DNA of 64,000 bases. Origin: Candidatus Thioglobus perditus (GTDB lineage Bacteria > Pseudomonadota > Gammaproteobacteria > PS1 > Pseudothioglobaceae). Both the position numbers and the translations under genes were made by a program. Positions 35,442 to 44,519 of the stretch are shown one piece after another. The stretch covers positions 27,734 to 91,733 of the forward strand of contig PNQY01000043.1 in NCBI GenBank assembly GCA_002909145.1. Direction: 5' to 3'. Numbering within the stretch: position 1 is the first letter of the stretch; the number at the start of each line of letters is the position of its first letter. Under the pieces are notes generated by a model that saw only the letters and a list, made by a program, of their open reading frames with translations, was not told the DNA's origin and ran no database searches.

Positions 35442-37808
35442 ATGAAACATTTGGTAATAGTTGGATCGGGAATGAGTGCAATGAAAGTGGTTGATGAGGT
35501 GTTAAAAATCGACCCATTAATGTATCAAATAACGATCATTGGTGCTGAAATAACAATGCCATACAATCGAATTATGCTATCCCCCGTTCTTGCGGGTGAG
35601 AAAGATTTTGATGATATTAAAACCCATGATGAACTCTACTTTGTAAAAAATAATATTATTTTTAATCCAGGGTGTGAAGTAACAAGCGTTGATAGAAAAT
35701 CAAAAAGCGTTCTGGTAAGTAACATTGAGAATAAACAATCTTTTGAGATTAAATATGACCGATTAGTTATTTGTACAGGATCAACACCATTTATTTTGCC
35801 ATTGCCAGGAAAAGAATTAGAGGGTGTTGTTTCGTTTAGAGACATATATGACGTTGAATATATGAAATCCAGATACAAAAAAGATAAGAAGGTTGCAGTT
35901 ATTGGCGCTGGGCTACTTGGATTGGAGGCAGCAAATGGTCTTAATGAGTTAGGGTTTGAAGTAACTGTGGTTGGTAATTCTAATTCGATTATGAATATGC
36001 AACTTGATGAAGCCTCTGGTGGATTATTGCAAAAAGTACTAGAAGCAAAAAATATTCGATTTAAGATGAATGCAATTACTAACAAGATCAAAGGAAATAA
36101 TAAGGTTGAAGCGTTAGTATTTGAAGGTGGCGATTCACTGGATATCGATATGGTTGTAATGTCGGTTGGTATTGTTCCAAATGATATCTTGGCAGAAGAG
36201 ATTGGGCTTCATACAGACAAGGGTATTGTTGTGAGTGACACTATGATGAGCTCAGATCCTGCTATCTATTCAGTTGGTGAGTGTATTAAACATCGCGGTA
36301 TGTCATATGGATTAGTTGCGCCACTATTTGAGCAAGCTAGAGTTTGTGCTGAACAGGTGTGTGAAGTAAGTCACCATATGTATACCGGATCTGATATCTC
36401 CACTAAGTTAAAAATTTCTGGTGTTGATGTATTTTCAGCAGGTGAGTTTGATAATGAAGATGATGAGGTGATGTGCTCTAAAGACCATGCGCTTAACACA
36501 CGCAAGCGACTATCCATTAGAGATAACAAGTTAGTTGGTGCGGTATTGTTTGGTGATTCTACAGATGGATTGTTTTATTTTGATCTTATAAAAAATGAAA
36601 CCGATATTACCGATCTGCGTAAAACCCTATTGTTTGGTGATATTGGTATTGATGAAAGCTCAGCAGGTTTAGTTGGTGTTGAGAAAATGGCCGATGATGA
36701 GCAGGTTTGTGGCTGTATGGGTGTAACTAAAGGGGATATCGTTAGTGCAGTTGCTGGAGGCCATTCAACCTTTGAGGCTATGCAAGAGAAAACAGGGTGC
36801 GCTACAGGATGTGGTGGTTGTTCATCTGTTGCCAGACAAGTGTTTTCATTTGTATCAGGGGCTGAGCAAGAAGAAAAAGAAACCTTGTGTTCATGCACAC
36901 CACACACCACTGAACAAGTGCGTGAGCATATACGCTCATTAACAGAGGTTGTAAGCGTGTCTGAAATTAGAAAAACATTAAAGTTTACTAACTCATGTGA
37001 GTCTTGTGGTGCGGCAATTAATTATTACTTATCTTCTCAGTTTAACGATGGGTATAAGCACAATGATGATGAACGCCCCCATAATGAAAAAATGCATGCT
37101 AATTTACAAAATAATGGCACTTATTCGATTGTGCCACAAATGCAGGGCGGGCTAACAACGCCAGAAGAGCTAAAAGTATTGTCTGATATTGCCGTTAAAT
37201 ATGAGGTGCCAACTGTTAAAGTTACTGGCGGTCAGCGTATTGATTTATTAGGCATTCCTAAAGAGAATTTAAATGATATGTGGAAAGAGATTTCTGATGC
37301 AGGCATGGAGTCTGGTTATGCATACGGAAAAGCAACAAGAACATGCAAAAGTTGTGTAGGTAGTGAGCATTGCCTTATGGGAACCCAAGACTCAATGAGC
37401 CTCGCAGTTAAAATGGAAGATGCAGTTTGGTCTCACTTCATGCCACACAAATTTAAAATGGGCGTAAGTGGCTGCCCACGTAATTGCGCTGAAGCCACTA
37501 TTAAAGATTTTGGTGTTATTTGTACAGAAAAAGGGTATGAAATTCATGTAGCTGGTGCGTGTGGTATTCGCACTAAGGCATGCTTAAAAGATAGATTCTT
37601 TGAAACTGAAGATGAGGTGGTGGAATACCTTAAGGCCTTTGTTCAGTTATACAGAGAAGAAGCAAACTATTTGGAGCGGGTAATGCACTTCGAAGAGCGG
37701 GTAGGTCTAGATTATATTCAAGATAAACTAGATAGTGAAGAGATGATTAAATTCTACTCAAGCAAACTACCAAAAACCAATGCGAATCCATGGGTGGATC
37801 GCGTGTAA
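35442..37808 (+). CDS. nirB: NAD(P)H-nitrite reductase large subunit
   Basis: A 788-residue cytoplasmic enzyme reducing nitrite to ammonium with six electrons. FAD/NAD domains come first (VIVGSGMSAMKVV, VIGAGLLGLEAA), then a BFD-type [2Fe-2S] site (C423, C425, C457, C460). The sirohaem/[4Fe-4S] site has C638-x5-C644 and C678-x3-C682 in GVSGCPRNCAE. No NirD gene adjoins; a Rieske protein lies at 57525. The next gene is a formate/nitrite channel, so nitrite uptake and assimilation are paired. The size is slightly below E. coli NirB (847). Confidence 0.94.
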   Translation: MKHLVIVGSGMSAMKVVDEVLKIDPLMYQITIIGAEITMPYNRIMLSPVLAGEKDFDDIKTHDELYFVKNNIIFNPGCEVTSVDRKSKSVLVSNIENKQSFEIKYDRLVICTGSTPFILPLPGKELEGVVSFRDIYDVEYMKSRYKKDKKVAVIGAGLLGLEAANGLNELGFEVTVVGNSNSIMNMQLDEASGGLLQKVLEAKNIRFKMNAITNKIKGNNKVEALVFEGGDSLDIDMVVMSVGIVPNDILAEEIGLHTDKGIVVSDTMMSSDPAIYSVGECIKHRGMSYGLVAPLFEQARVCAEQVCEVSHHMYTGSDISTKLKISGVDVFSAGEFDNEDDEVMCSKDHALNTRKRLSIRDNKLVGAVLFGDSTDGLFYFDLIKNETDITDLRKTLLFGDIGIDESSAGLVGVEKMADDEQVCGCMGVTKGDIVSAVAGGHSTFEAMQEKTGCATGCGGCSSVARQVFSFVSGAEQEEKETLCSCTPHTTEQVREHIRSLTEVVSVSEIRKTLKFTNSCESCGAAINYYLSSQFNDGYKHNDDERPHNEKMHANLQNNGTYSIVPQMQGGLTTPEELKVLSDIAVKYEVPTVKVTGGQRIDLLGIPKENLNDMWKEISDAGMESGYAYGKATRTCKSCVGSEHCLMGTQDSMSLAVKMEDAVWSHFMPHKFKMGVSGCPRNCAEATIKDFGVICTEKGYEIHVAGACGIRTKACLKDRFFETEDEVVEYLKAFVQLYREEANYLERVMHFEERVGLDYIQDKLDSEEMIKFYSSKLPKTNANPWVDRV

Positions 37809-37881
37809 TCTAGAATAACACTGTCTAACATGCCAATGAAGGTGATGAGCAGTGCTAAATTATATAATAAGGAGATAACCA

Positions 37882-38727
37882 ATGAGTTATTTAGTACCAA
37901 CAGATGTCGTCGAGAAAATGGTCATAGCCGGCGCAGTGAAAATGAATATGACTACAAGAACAACTGTAATTAGAGCAATAATGGCAGGTGCAATCTTAGG
38001 ATTGGCTGCTGTATTTGCAATTACAGTTGCAATTAAAAGTGGGTCAGCAGTTGCTGGTGCAGTGTTATTCCCAGTAGGATTTATTATGTTAATCCTATTT
38101 GGATATGATTTGCTTACAGGGGTTGTTGTACTTGGTCCATTGGCAGTACTTGCTAAACGGAGTTGTGCTTCAGTAAAAAAAATGTGGAGGCTAATTGGAC
38201 TTGTGTTTATAGGTAATTTCATTGGTGCGGCTTCAGTTGCTGTAATGATGTCGTTTATTTGGACATACGGGTTTAGTATAGAGCCAGGGGTAGTTGCTTC
38301 TAAAATTGCCACAATTGGTGAATCTAGAACGGTTGGGTATGCCGCATACGGGGCAATGGGATTTGCAACTGTATTCATTAAAGCTATGCTATGTAATTGG
38401 ATGGTTTCATTAGGTGTTATTGGTGCAATGATGTCAAAAGACCTTATGGGCAAGATTCTTGCTATGTGGATGCCAATTATGCTGTTTTTCTATATGGGAT
38501 TTGAACACTCAATTGTGAATATGTTTTTATTCCCAGCAGGATTAATTATGGGCGGTGAATTTTCAATTATTGACTACTTTGTATGGAATGAAATCCCAGT
38601 AATTCTTGGAAATGTAGTTGGTGGATTATTCTTCACAGGTCTACCATTGTATTATGCACATAAAAGAAGTGTTGAAGGCAAAATTGTAAACTCTGAGTTT
38701 GACGAGGCTGCTGCAATTACAAGATAA
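37882..38727 (+). CDS. nirC: Formate/nitrite transporter (NirC-like)
   Basis: A 281-residue six-helix channel of the FNT family. Signature segments: GNFIGAASVAVMM and KAMLCNWMVSLGVIGAMMSKD (residues about 170-192), and GFEHSIVNMFLFPAGL with the central His. GGVV-type loop after helix 2 (DLLTGVVVLGPLAVL) holds the ribosome-facing lysines. AAGGAG precedes the ATG. Its place after nirB supports nitrite rather than formate as cargo. Confidence 0.92.
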   Translation: MSYLVPTDVVEKMVIAGAVKMNMTTRTTVIRAIMAGAILGLAAVFAITVAIKSGSAVAGAVLFPVGFIMLILFGYDLLTGVVVLGPLAVLAKRSCASVKKMWRLIGLVFIGNFIGAASVAVMMSFIWTYGFSIEPGVVASKIATIGESRTVGYAAYGAMGFATVFIKAMLCNWMVSLGVIGAMMSKDLMGKILAMWMPIMLFFYMGFEHSIVNMFLFPAGLIMGGEFSIIDYFVWNEIPVILGNVVGGLFFTGLPLYYAHKRSVEGKIVNSEFDEAAAITR

Positions 38728-39101
38728 TTATCGAACCCAGAGATAGTCTGATTTTGGCTAGCTTTCCGTGACTGGAAGGCTGCTTTCCATGTTTTCCATC
38801 ATCCTACACTTGGGATAAAATATGATGTTAATTAGGTGAAGAATAATTATGATTTTCAATGGGTTCTAATGACTACAGCTGACTTCTAGCGGCAATCATA
38901 ATGCTGAGGTCGGTTGTTCAGGTCAGCCCGTAGCTACCATTACCATATTTATCAGGTGCCTATAAGCAACACCTGACTGAAGCGTGGGGTTAGTTTGACC
39001 GGTCCCACTTTTTCACCCCTCATTTTACGAATCTTGACTCCTTATTCTGTGGGTTTGAGTCTCAATAAATTTTAAAAAATCTATGCTAACTACAGAATAA
39101 A
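38728..39101. other. Unusual non-coding stretch, possible decayed element or structured RNA
   Basis: 374 bases without a gene. The part from about 38880 to 39010 is visibly richer in G+C than its surroundings and full of short inverted repeats (AGGTCGGTTGTTCAGGTC; AGGTGCCTATAAGCAACACCT). On the minus strand several short stop-interrupted reading frames run together, for example MRGEKVGPVKLTPRFSQV (38952-39023) and another in a different frame, as in a decayed coding region. A mobile-element remnant (an IS200/IS605-like end was considered) or an unrecognised small RNA are both possible. I cannot assign it. Confidence 0.35.
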
Positions 39102-40139
39102 TTAAACAATAGGTAGTGCTATTTTGCTACGGTAGTGTTGCCATTCATAGCGGACAGGGTAGTTTCGACGATAATATTCAAAATTTTCAATATTTTTAAT
39201 GGCTATGGTATCTTGCTTAAAGTCATAAACCTCATTAAGAGCATCAAGTAAATTATTGCTTTTTAGCTCTAAAGCACCAGGGTTTATTAGGTTTTTAATG
39301 TTTTCTTGGATTTTTTCACCTAAAAAATCACACAAAGCCTCATAAACCATAAAGCTTCCCATAAACTTGGCATCAATTGAGTGTCCAGCAATGTGTGGAG
39401 AGGCTAGGTAAGCATTACTTTGTAGATTTTGATTAATATTTGGCTCATTTTCCCAGCAATCAATCACATTTTCTAGTGTTTTGGTTTTTTCCCAAATTTT
39501 CTCTACAATTACCCCGCCTCTAGCAGCATTAAAAAGTATAGTTTTTTCACTAATGTTATGAAAATTTAATGCATTTAATAACTGATAAGATGGAAATTCA
39601 CCATCAAAAGTTAGCGGTGTATGGAAAGTGACAATATCTGCACTTAATGCGGTATCTAGGTCAACAAAATTTGGCAAATTTTCATTTTTTTGTCGTGGCG
39701 GATCATTTAATAAGGTTTTTATACCTAAAAGTTCTGCCTTTGCTGCTAAGCGCGAGCCAACATTACCCACGCCAATTATTCCCAAAGTTTTTTTAGTATA
39801 ATCAAAACTATGTTTATTGGCCAAATTAATAATAGTGCTAATTACAAACTCAGCTACCGCCATTGAGTTACAACCTTGAGCTGAGAAAAACTCAATATTA
39901 TTTTCTTGTAAATAATCTTGATCAACATGGTCAAGTCCAGCTACAGTGGAGCCGACAAATTTAACACTACTGCCTTTTAGTAGTTCTTGGTTGACTTTTG
40001 TACGTGAGCGCACAATAAGAGCATCAGCATCTTTAACGCTGTTAGAGTCTATATCTCTACCAGCCATAGTAACAACTTCACCAAACTGGGAGAAGATTTC
40101 ACTATATGCGTAGCATGCATCGTCAATTAATAATTTCAT
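39102..40139 (-). CDS. pdxB: Erythronate-4-phosphate dehydrogenase
   Basis: A 345-residue NAD-dependent enzyme of the D-isomer 2-hydroxyacid dehydrogenase family, acting in pyridoxal phosphate synthesis. Visible: [29 protein letters not shown], the NAD-binding [26 protein letters not shown], and [12 protein letters not shown] with the catalytic His. The C-terminal dimerisation region (RNYPVRYEW) is PdxB-like. It is followed downstream by the odd stretch and preceded by ung on the same strand. Confidence 0.94.
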   Translation of the reverse strand: MKLLIDDACYAYSEIFSQFGEVVTMAGRDIDSNSVKDADALIVRSRTKVNQELLKGSSVKFVGSTVAGLDHVDQDYLQENNIEFFSAQGCNSMAVAEFVISTIINLANKHSFDYTKKTLGIIGVGNVGSRLAAKAELLGIKTLLNDPPRQKNENLPNFVDLDTALSADIVTFHTPLTFDGEFPSYQLLNALNFHNISEKTILFNAARGGVIVEKIWEKTKTLENVIDCWENEPNINQNLQSNAYLASPHIAGHSIDAKFMGSFMVYEALCDFLGEKIQENIKNLINPGALELKSNNLLDALNEVYDFKQDTIAIKNIENFEYYRRNYPVRYEWQHYRSKIALPIV

Positions 40140-40170
40140 AAACTATATATTAGGTTTTGAGTTTAATTTT

Positions 40171-40863
40171 TTACCAATTAATTGGATTTTGTTTGTGCAT
40201 TTTAAGATATTCATTGGCTTTAGAAAAATGTTTAGAGCCAAAAAATCCTTTATGCGCAGAAAATGGTGAGGGGTGAGTAGAGCTAAGAACTAGGTGTTTT
40301 TCTACATCAATCAATTCTGATTTTTGTTGTGCATAATTACCCCAAAGCATAAATACCAAGTTTTGTTTTTCTTTATTAAGTAAATCAATTACGCTATCAG
40401 TAAAGACTTCCCATCCAAGTTTAGCGTGCGATCCTGGGGAGTTTTTCTCTACTGTTAGTACACTATTAAGTAGCAACACCCCTTGAGATGCCCAGCGCTC
40501 AAGGTTGCCACTAGTGTTAGGCTTAATACCTAGATCAAACTCTAACTCTTTATATATATTGCGTAGTGAAGGTGGGATTTTTACCCTATCTGCTACAGAA
40601 AAGCTTAATCCATGCGCTTGGTTTTCGTTATGGTATGGGTCTTGCCCAAGAATGATGACTTTAGTATTATTAAAACCACTAAGTGCAAAAGCTTTAAAAA
40701 TATCGCCTGATGTTGGGTATATGATTTTGTCGGAGTTGTTAAGTTCCTGTTCTAAATTTTTAAAGTAATCTAATTTAAATGTTGATTCTAAGTGTTTATG
40801 CCAGTCTTTGGCTATATTGAGCTTTTCTATTGAGATAATTATTTGTTTTTTATTGTTACTCAA
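40171..40863 (-). CDS. ung: Uracil-DNA glycosylase
   Basis: A 230-residue family 1 UDG. Catalytic GQDPYH motif in VIILGQDPYHNENQAHGLSFS, LLLNSVLTVEKNSPGSHAKLGWE, VFMLWGNYAQQK, and the HPSPFSAHKGFFG leucine-loop region. It removes uracil from DNA. The start overlaps the thioredoxin-like gene by eight bases. Confidence 0.96.
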   Translation of the reverse strand: MSNNKKQIIISIEKLNIAKDWHKHLESTFKLDYFKNLEQELNNSDKIIYPTSGDIFKAFALSGFNNTKVIILGQDPYHNENQAHGLSFSVADRVKIPPSLRNIYKELEFDLGIKPNTSGNLERWASQGVLLLNSVLTVEKNSPGSHAKLGWEVFTDSVIDLLNKEKQNLVFMLWGNYAQQKSELIDVEKHLVLSSTHPSPFSAHKGFFGSKHFSKANEYLKMHKQNPINW

Positions 40864-41359
40864 GGGATGCCCACCAAAGTCTTAGCCTGTAACCTAATGT
40901 TGTTACATATCCAACCTCAGAAAAATGTATGCGTCCACGGGGATTAATAATAAAGCTACTTGGTGTGCCACTTACTCCAAATAATTTTGAAACAGACCCG
41001 CTACTATCGTTAATAATATTATCAAGACGCATGTTGTTTTCTACTGCGTGTGCCTTAATTTCCTCATCACTACCTGATTGTATAGCTATGTTAAGAACTT
41101 TATAGTCACTACTTAATGCTTGGATATTGTCATTTTCTAGATTGCATATTGGACACCAAGTTGCCCAAAAGTGAATAAGTATCGCTTGGTTTGGCATAGG
41201 GTTAGAGTTCATTACTTCTCCAGTTAGGGTTTTGGAGCTAAAGCTTGGAACTTTACCAGCGCTCAAGTCTTGTTGTTGCCATGCACGAATAGCAAAAATA
41301 GCCAAAATTACCAGCATAAATTGCATGATAGTTTTACGACTTGGTCGGTTAATTTTCAT
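40856..41359 (-). CDS. Membrane-anchored thioredoxin-like protein (TlpA/ScsD type)
   Basis: A 167-residue protein with one N-terminal membrane anchor (about residues 11-25) and a periplasmic thioredoxin fold. Active site C-P-I-C in HFWATWCPICNLEN and cis-proline segment GVSGTPSSFIINPRG. Such proteins reduce or oxidise disulfides in the periplasm, for example during cytochrome c maturation, which fits the many cytochromes nearby. Its exact partner is not shown. First gene of the unit with ung. Confidence 0.85.
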   Translation of the reverse strand: MKINRPSRKTIMQFMLVILAIFAIRAWQQQDLSAGKVPSFSSKTLTGEVMNSNPMPNQAILIHFWATWCPICNLENDNIQALSSDYKVLNIAIQSGSDEEIKAHAVENNMRLDNIINDSSGSVSKLFGVSGTPSSFIINPRGRIHFSEVGYVTTLGYRLRLWWASLE

Positions 41360-41457
41360 ACTTAGTATTATAGATATTTATAATGTGGTTATTGTGTAAC
41401 AATTTGACACACACCCTGTTTTTTTTTGCTTTACAATATCGCAATTGTCACTAAAAA

Positions 41458-41471
41458 TTGACTTAAGTCAA
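41458..41471. promoter_or_regulatory. Perfect FNR/DNR-type palindrome upstream of the regulator
   Basis: TTGACTTAAGTCAA is an exact 14-base palindrome, centred about 60 bases before the regulator start at 41525 and thus well placed for autoregulation or control by another Crp/Fnr protein. Confidence 0.65.
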
Positions 41472-41524
41472 TAAACATAACCCATATTATTTACACAACC
41501 CTTATTTAGAGAGATATAAAATTT

Positions 41525-42256
41525 ATGATTCCAACTAAAGAACATCAAAATAAATACTATAAGTTTTTAGCAAAAATACCTCTGTTTGCAAATATAGATG
41601 AAGATGAGCTGATTAATTTCTTTCACTCTGTACAGGTAAAACAATTCTATCGTAACGAAATGGTAACTTTTGATGCTGAAGAGCACTCAAAATGCTATAT
41701 CGTTTATGAAGGTTTATTTAAACTTACTAAGATTGACGAAAAAGGCGAGGAGATTGTTATTAGTATTGCTGATGTTAAGGATGTGGTATCACCAATGCAT
41801 TTTTCTCCTCATTATGACGTATGTGCTGAGTTTATGAAAAAATCCACACTTTTGTATTTTAACAAGGATGTTGTTGATAGTTTCTCCACCAAAAACAATC
41901 AGTTCTCAAATAATATAATTGACCTATTAGCCAATAGTGTACAAAAGCTAATGCTTATTAAGGAGGTTTTGCAGCTTAAATCCGCTAAAGAGAAAGTTGG
42001 CTGGTATTTGGTTCACTCTAAGATTAACAACACTTTTGAATTGCCTTATTCAAAGGCTCTTATTGCCTCATACCTGGGCATGAAACCAGAATCGTTTTCC
42101 AGAGCTCTGCTATCGCTAAAAAAAGATGGAGTTCATCTCAACAATAAAACCGTTATTCTAGAGAATGAATATGAGCTATGCAAATACTGTGATAAGGTTA
42201 CTGGATCGAGTTGTACATCATTTTTATCTAATCAGTGCATACATAATCGAACCTAG
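41525..42256 (+). CDS. Crp/Fnr-family regulator (DNR-like) with C-terminal cysteine cluster
   Basis: A 243-residue regulator. An N-terminal effector beta-barrel (about 15-130), a dimer helix and a winged helix (LIASYLGMKPESFSRALLSL) are visible. The recognition helix P-E-x-x-S-R is of the FNR/DNR type that reads TTGA(T/C). There is no N-terminal FNR cysteine cluster. Instead the tail carries C219-x2-C222-x7-C230-x7-C238, identically spaced to the NIT-Crp protein at 18063. DNR-type regulators sense NO through haem, which cannot be judged here. It lies directly upstream of nap. Confidence 0.88.
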   Translation: MIPTKEHQNKYYKFLAKIPLFANIDEDELINFFHSVQVKQFYRNEMVTFDAEEHSKCYIVYEGLFKLTKIDEKGEEIVISIADVKDVVSPMHFSPHYDVCAEFMKKSTLLYFNKDVVDSFSTKNNQFSNNIIDLLANSVQKLMLIKEVLQLKSAKEKVGWYLVHSKINNTFELPYSKALIASYLGMKPESFSRALLSLKKDGVHLNNKTVILENEYELCKYCDKVTGSSCTSFLSNQCIHNRT

Positions 42257-42281
42257 CCTATAAAACATAATCTATTCTAAG

Positions 42282-42313
42282 TTTATAACTTATGTTGTTT
42301 ATAACTTATGTTG
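42282..42313 (+). repeat. Tandem 16-bp direct repeat in the nap promoter
   Basis: TTTATAACTTATGTTG occurs twice in perfect tandem (42282-42297 and 42298-42313), 48 bases before napD. Each copy contains ATAACTTATGTT, one base from the ATAACATATGTT core of the palindromes before the HAO-like gene and fccA. It may be a regulator binding array. Confidence 0.55.
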
Positions 42314-42360
42314 TTTTTTATATAATTATATTTTTTTACTAGGTTAAGGTTTGGTTTTAA

Positions 42361-42615
42361 ATGGCAAAAGCGGAAGAAACTATTGATATTTGCGGAGTAT
42401 TAGTACATGCAACAAAAGGCAAAGAGAGCGAAGTAGAAGCCACACTTCAAGCTATAGAAGGAGTAGATGTCCATCACGTAACTGATAATTCGCGCTTAGT
42501 TGTTACTGTCGAGTTAGATGGCAAGGGTCAAGTTATAGACACTATGGATAGTTTTAGAGATATACCTGGAGTAGTATCAACTGTACTTACCTACCAACAC
42601 TCTGAAGAGGTATAG
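42361..42615 (+). CDS. napD: NapD, nitrate reductase signal-peptide chaperone
   Basis: An 84-residue ferredoxin-fold chaperone. ICGVLVHATKGKESEVEATL and the late VLTYQHSEEV fit NapD, which binds the NapA Tat leader to prevent early export. First gene of napDGHABF; its stop is 8 bases before napG. No clear ribosome site is visible (AGGTTAAGGTTTGG upstream). Confidence 0.88.
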   Translation: MAKAEETIDICGVLVHATKGKESEVEATLQAIEGVDVHHVTDNSRLVVTVELDGKGQVIDTMDSFRDIPGVVSTVLTYQHSEEV

Positions 42616-42623
42616 GTGCCAAT

Positions 42624-43466
42624 ATGGCAATTTCACGCAGAGATTTTTTATTAAATTCTGCCCGTGCGGCTACCACCACCACACTTGTAGCAGCTGGACT
42701 AGTAAGTTATTCTCATTATTCATATTCACTTCCGGCTTCAGCCATACGTCCACCCGGAGCACTAGAAGAGAAAGATTTTAATGCAGCCTGTGTTCGTTGT
42801 GGATTGTGTGTGAATGATTGTCCTTATCCAACCCTGTCTTTAGCAACGCTTAGAGATGACGCCGCCCTTGGGACTCCGTTTTTTACAGCAAGAAAAGCCG
42901 GATGTGAAATGTGTGAAGATATTCCATGTGTTAAGGCTTGCCCAACTGGAGCGTTAAACAAAAACTTAACCAAAATTGAAGATGCCAAAATGGGCTTGGC
43001 TAGAATTGTTGATACTAAGGGGTGTATTGCTTATCAAGGCCTAAGATGTGAGGTGTGCTTTAATGTTTGTCCAATAAGTGGCAAGGCCATCACTGTAGAA
43101 ATGCGCCATAATGACCGTAGTGGCAAGCATGCGCTGTTTGTACCTGTGGTTAATTATGATCACTGTACTGGTTGTGGCAAGTGTGAGGAGGCTTGTATTA
43201 CGGAAGAGGCGGTAATCAAAGTATTGCCACTAAAACTAGCCACCGGTAAGAGGCAGGACCATTACAAACTTGGATGGGAAGAAAAACAAAAACACGGAAA
43301 GTCATTAGTAACTCCTGATGTTGATCACAAGTATAACCTTCCAGAAGGTAAAAAATACGACCTTCAAGGCGAAGGTCTAATAGATATTAAAACCGACTCA
43401 TCTTTAGATAATGCACTAGATACTTTAAATAGCATGAACCCATTATTTGATATTAAAAGAAAATGA
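42624..43466 (+). CDS. napG: NapG, periplasmic iron-sulfur protein
   Basis: A 280-residue four-cluster ferredoxin with a Tat leader (SRRDFLLNS, residues 4-12). Cysteine groups: CVRCGLCVNDCP, CEMCEDIPCVKACP, CEVCFNVCP and CTGCGKCEEAC. With NapH it forms a quinol dehydrogenase supplying NapAB. A paralogue, NosG, lies at 9171. The C-terminal region (EEKQKHGKSLV onward) is an extra hydrophilic tail. It overlaps napH by four bases. Confidence 0.94.
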   Translation: MAISRRDFLLNSARAATTTTLVAAGLVSYSHYSYSLPASAIRPPGALEEKDFNAACVRCGLCVNDCPYPTLSLATLRDDAALGTPFFTARKAGCEMCEDIPCVKACPTGALNKNLTKIEDAKMGLARIVDTKGCIAYQGLRCEVCFNVCPISGKAITVEMRHNDRSGKHALFVPVVNYDHCTGCGKCEEACITEEAVIKVLPLKLATGKRQDHYKLGWEEKQKHGKSLVTPDVDHKYNLPEGKKYDLQGEGLIDIKTDSSLDNALDTLNSMNPLFDIKRK

Positions 43467-44341
43467 AAAAGCCTAATATATGCAAGCAAATAGGCCAAGA
43501 TGTAATAAACTCCAGAGGCTGGTTTAGTGCTAATAGATTTTTATTTTTACGACGTTTTTCTCAGTTAAGTATTTTATTTTTATTTTTATTGGGTCCTTGG
43601 TTTGACTCTTGGGTTGTAAAAGGCAACCTTACATCAAGCCTTACCTTGGATATATTGCCACTTACAGACCCGTTCGTATTATTACAATCTTTCTTTGCTG
43701 GCCATTCTCTAGCTAAAGATGCACTAATTGGTGCTTTAATAGTTGTGCTATTTTATTTCGCTGTGGGCGGCAGAGTGTTTTGTTCGTGGGTTTGTCCGGT
43801 AAATATGGTTACCGACGCAGCTTCTTGGTTGCGCTGCAAACTTAATATCAAAACCAAATCTGGTGGAGTATCTAATAAAACTAGATATTGGCTTCTGGCA
43901 ATGAGTTTGATTTTGGCATATTTAACTGGAACGATTGTTTGGGAGTTGGTAAATCCGGTTTCTATCCTGCATAGAGGTATTATTTTTGGTATGAGCTTTG
44001 GATGGGGTTTGATTGCACTTGTTTTCTTATTTGATTTATTTGTAGTAAAAAATGGCTGGTGTTCACGCCTGTGTCCAGTTGGTGCATTCTACGGGCTAAT
44101 TGGTGAAGGTTCGTTGTTGCGCATTAATGCTGATAAAAGAGATGAATGTACAGACTGTTTAGAATGCTTCGCAGTATGCCCAGAATCACAAATTATCAAC
44201 CCCGCGCTTAAGGGTGAGGGTAGTAGTATTGTGCTTGATAGCAATTGTACAAATTGTGGCCGATGTATTGATATTTGTGAGCCTAAAGTTTTTTCTTATT
44301 CTTCTCGTTTTAAAAAGAATACCAGACCTTCAAATAAGTAG
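43463..44341 (+). CDS. napH: NapH, membrane iron-sulfur quinol dehydrogenase
   Basis: A 292-residue membrane protein with four helices. Inner CSWVCPVNM and CSRLCPVGAFY motifs and two C-terminal ferredoxin-type groups (CTDCLECFAVCP, CTNCGRCIDIC). It passes electrons from quinol to NapG. napA starts 178 bases later; the gap contains an A/T-rich stretch with a small AATTCT/AGAATT hairpin but no gene. Confidence 0.94.
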   Translation: MKKPNICKQIGQDVINSRGWFSANRFLFLRRFSQLSILFLFLLGPWFDSWVVKGNLTSSLTLDILPLTDPFVLLQSFFAGHSLAKDALIGALIVVLFYFAVGGRVFCSWVCPVNMVTDAASWLRCKLNIKTKSGGVSNKTRYWLLAMSLILAYLTGTIVWELVNPVSILHRGIIFGMSFGWGLIALVFLFDLFVVKNGWCSRLCPVGAFYGLIGEGSLLRINADKRDECTDCLECFAVCPESQIINPALKGEGSSIVLDSNCTNCGRCIDICEPKVFSYSSRFKKNTRPSNK

Positions 44342-44519
44342 TAAAAGACCATTATTAAATTTTAGTAATTTGATGATTATTCGAATTAGTAAAAAATTCT
44401 TTCACAGAATTAATAGTTCAAAATCAATCTATGTTAATGAAATATAACTAGCAACAGTTTAAAGTTATTGGTTCGTTTTAAATGGTGTTATTTTATTATA
44501 TTAATTTGCAAGGAGAAGC

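Noticed and set aside
37887..38453. Long minus-strand open frame opposite the nitrite channel
   Set aside because: It lies wholly inside the FNT gene, has no ribosome site and a composition (Thr, Pro, Ile) typical of the reverse of a membrane protein.
38880..39020. Named mobile element (IS200/IS605 end with guide RNA)
   Set aside because: No transposase remains and I cannot match terminal sequences from memory, so no family is assigned.
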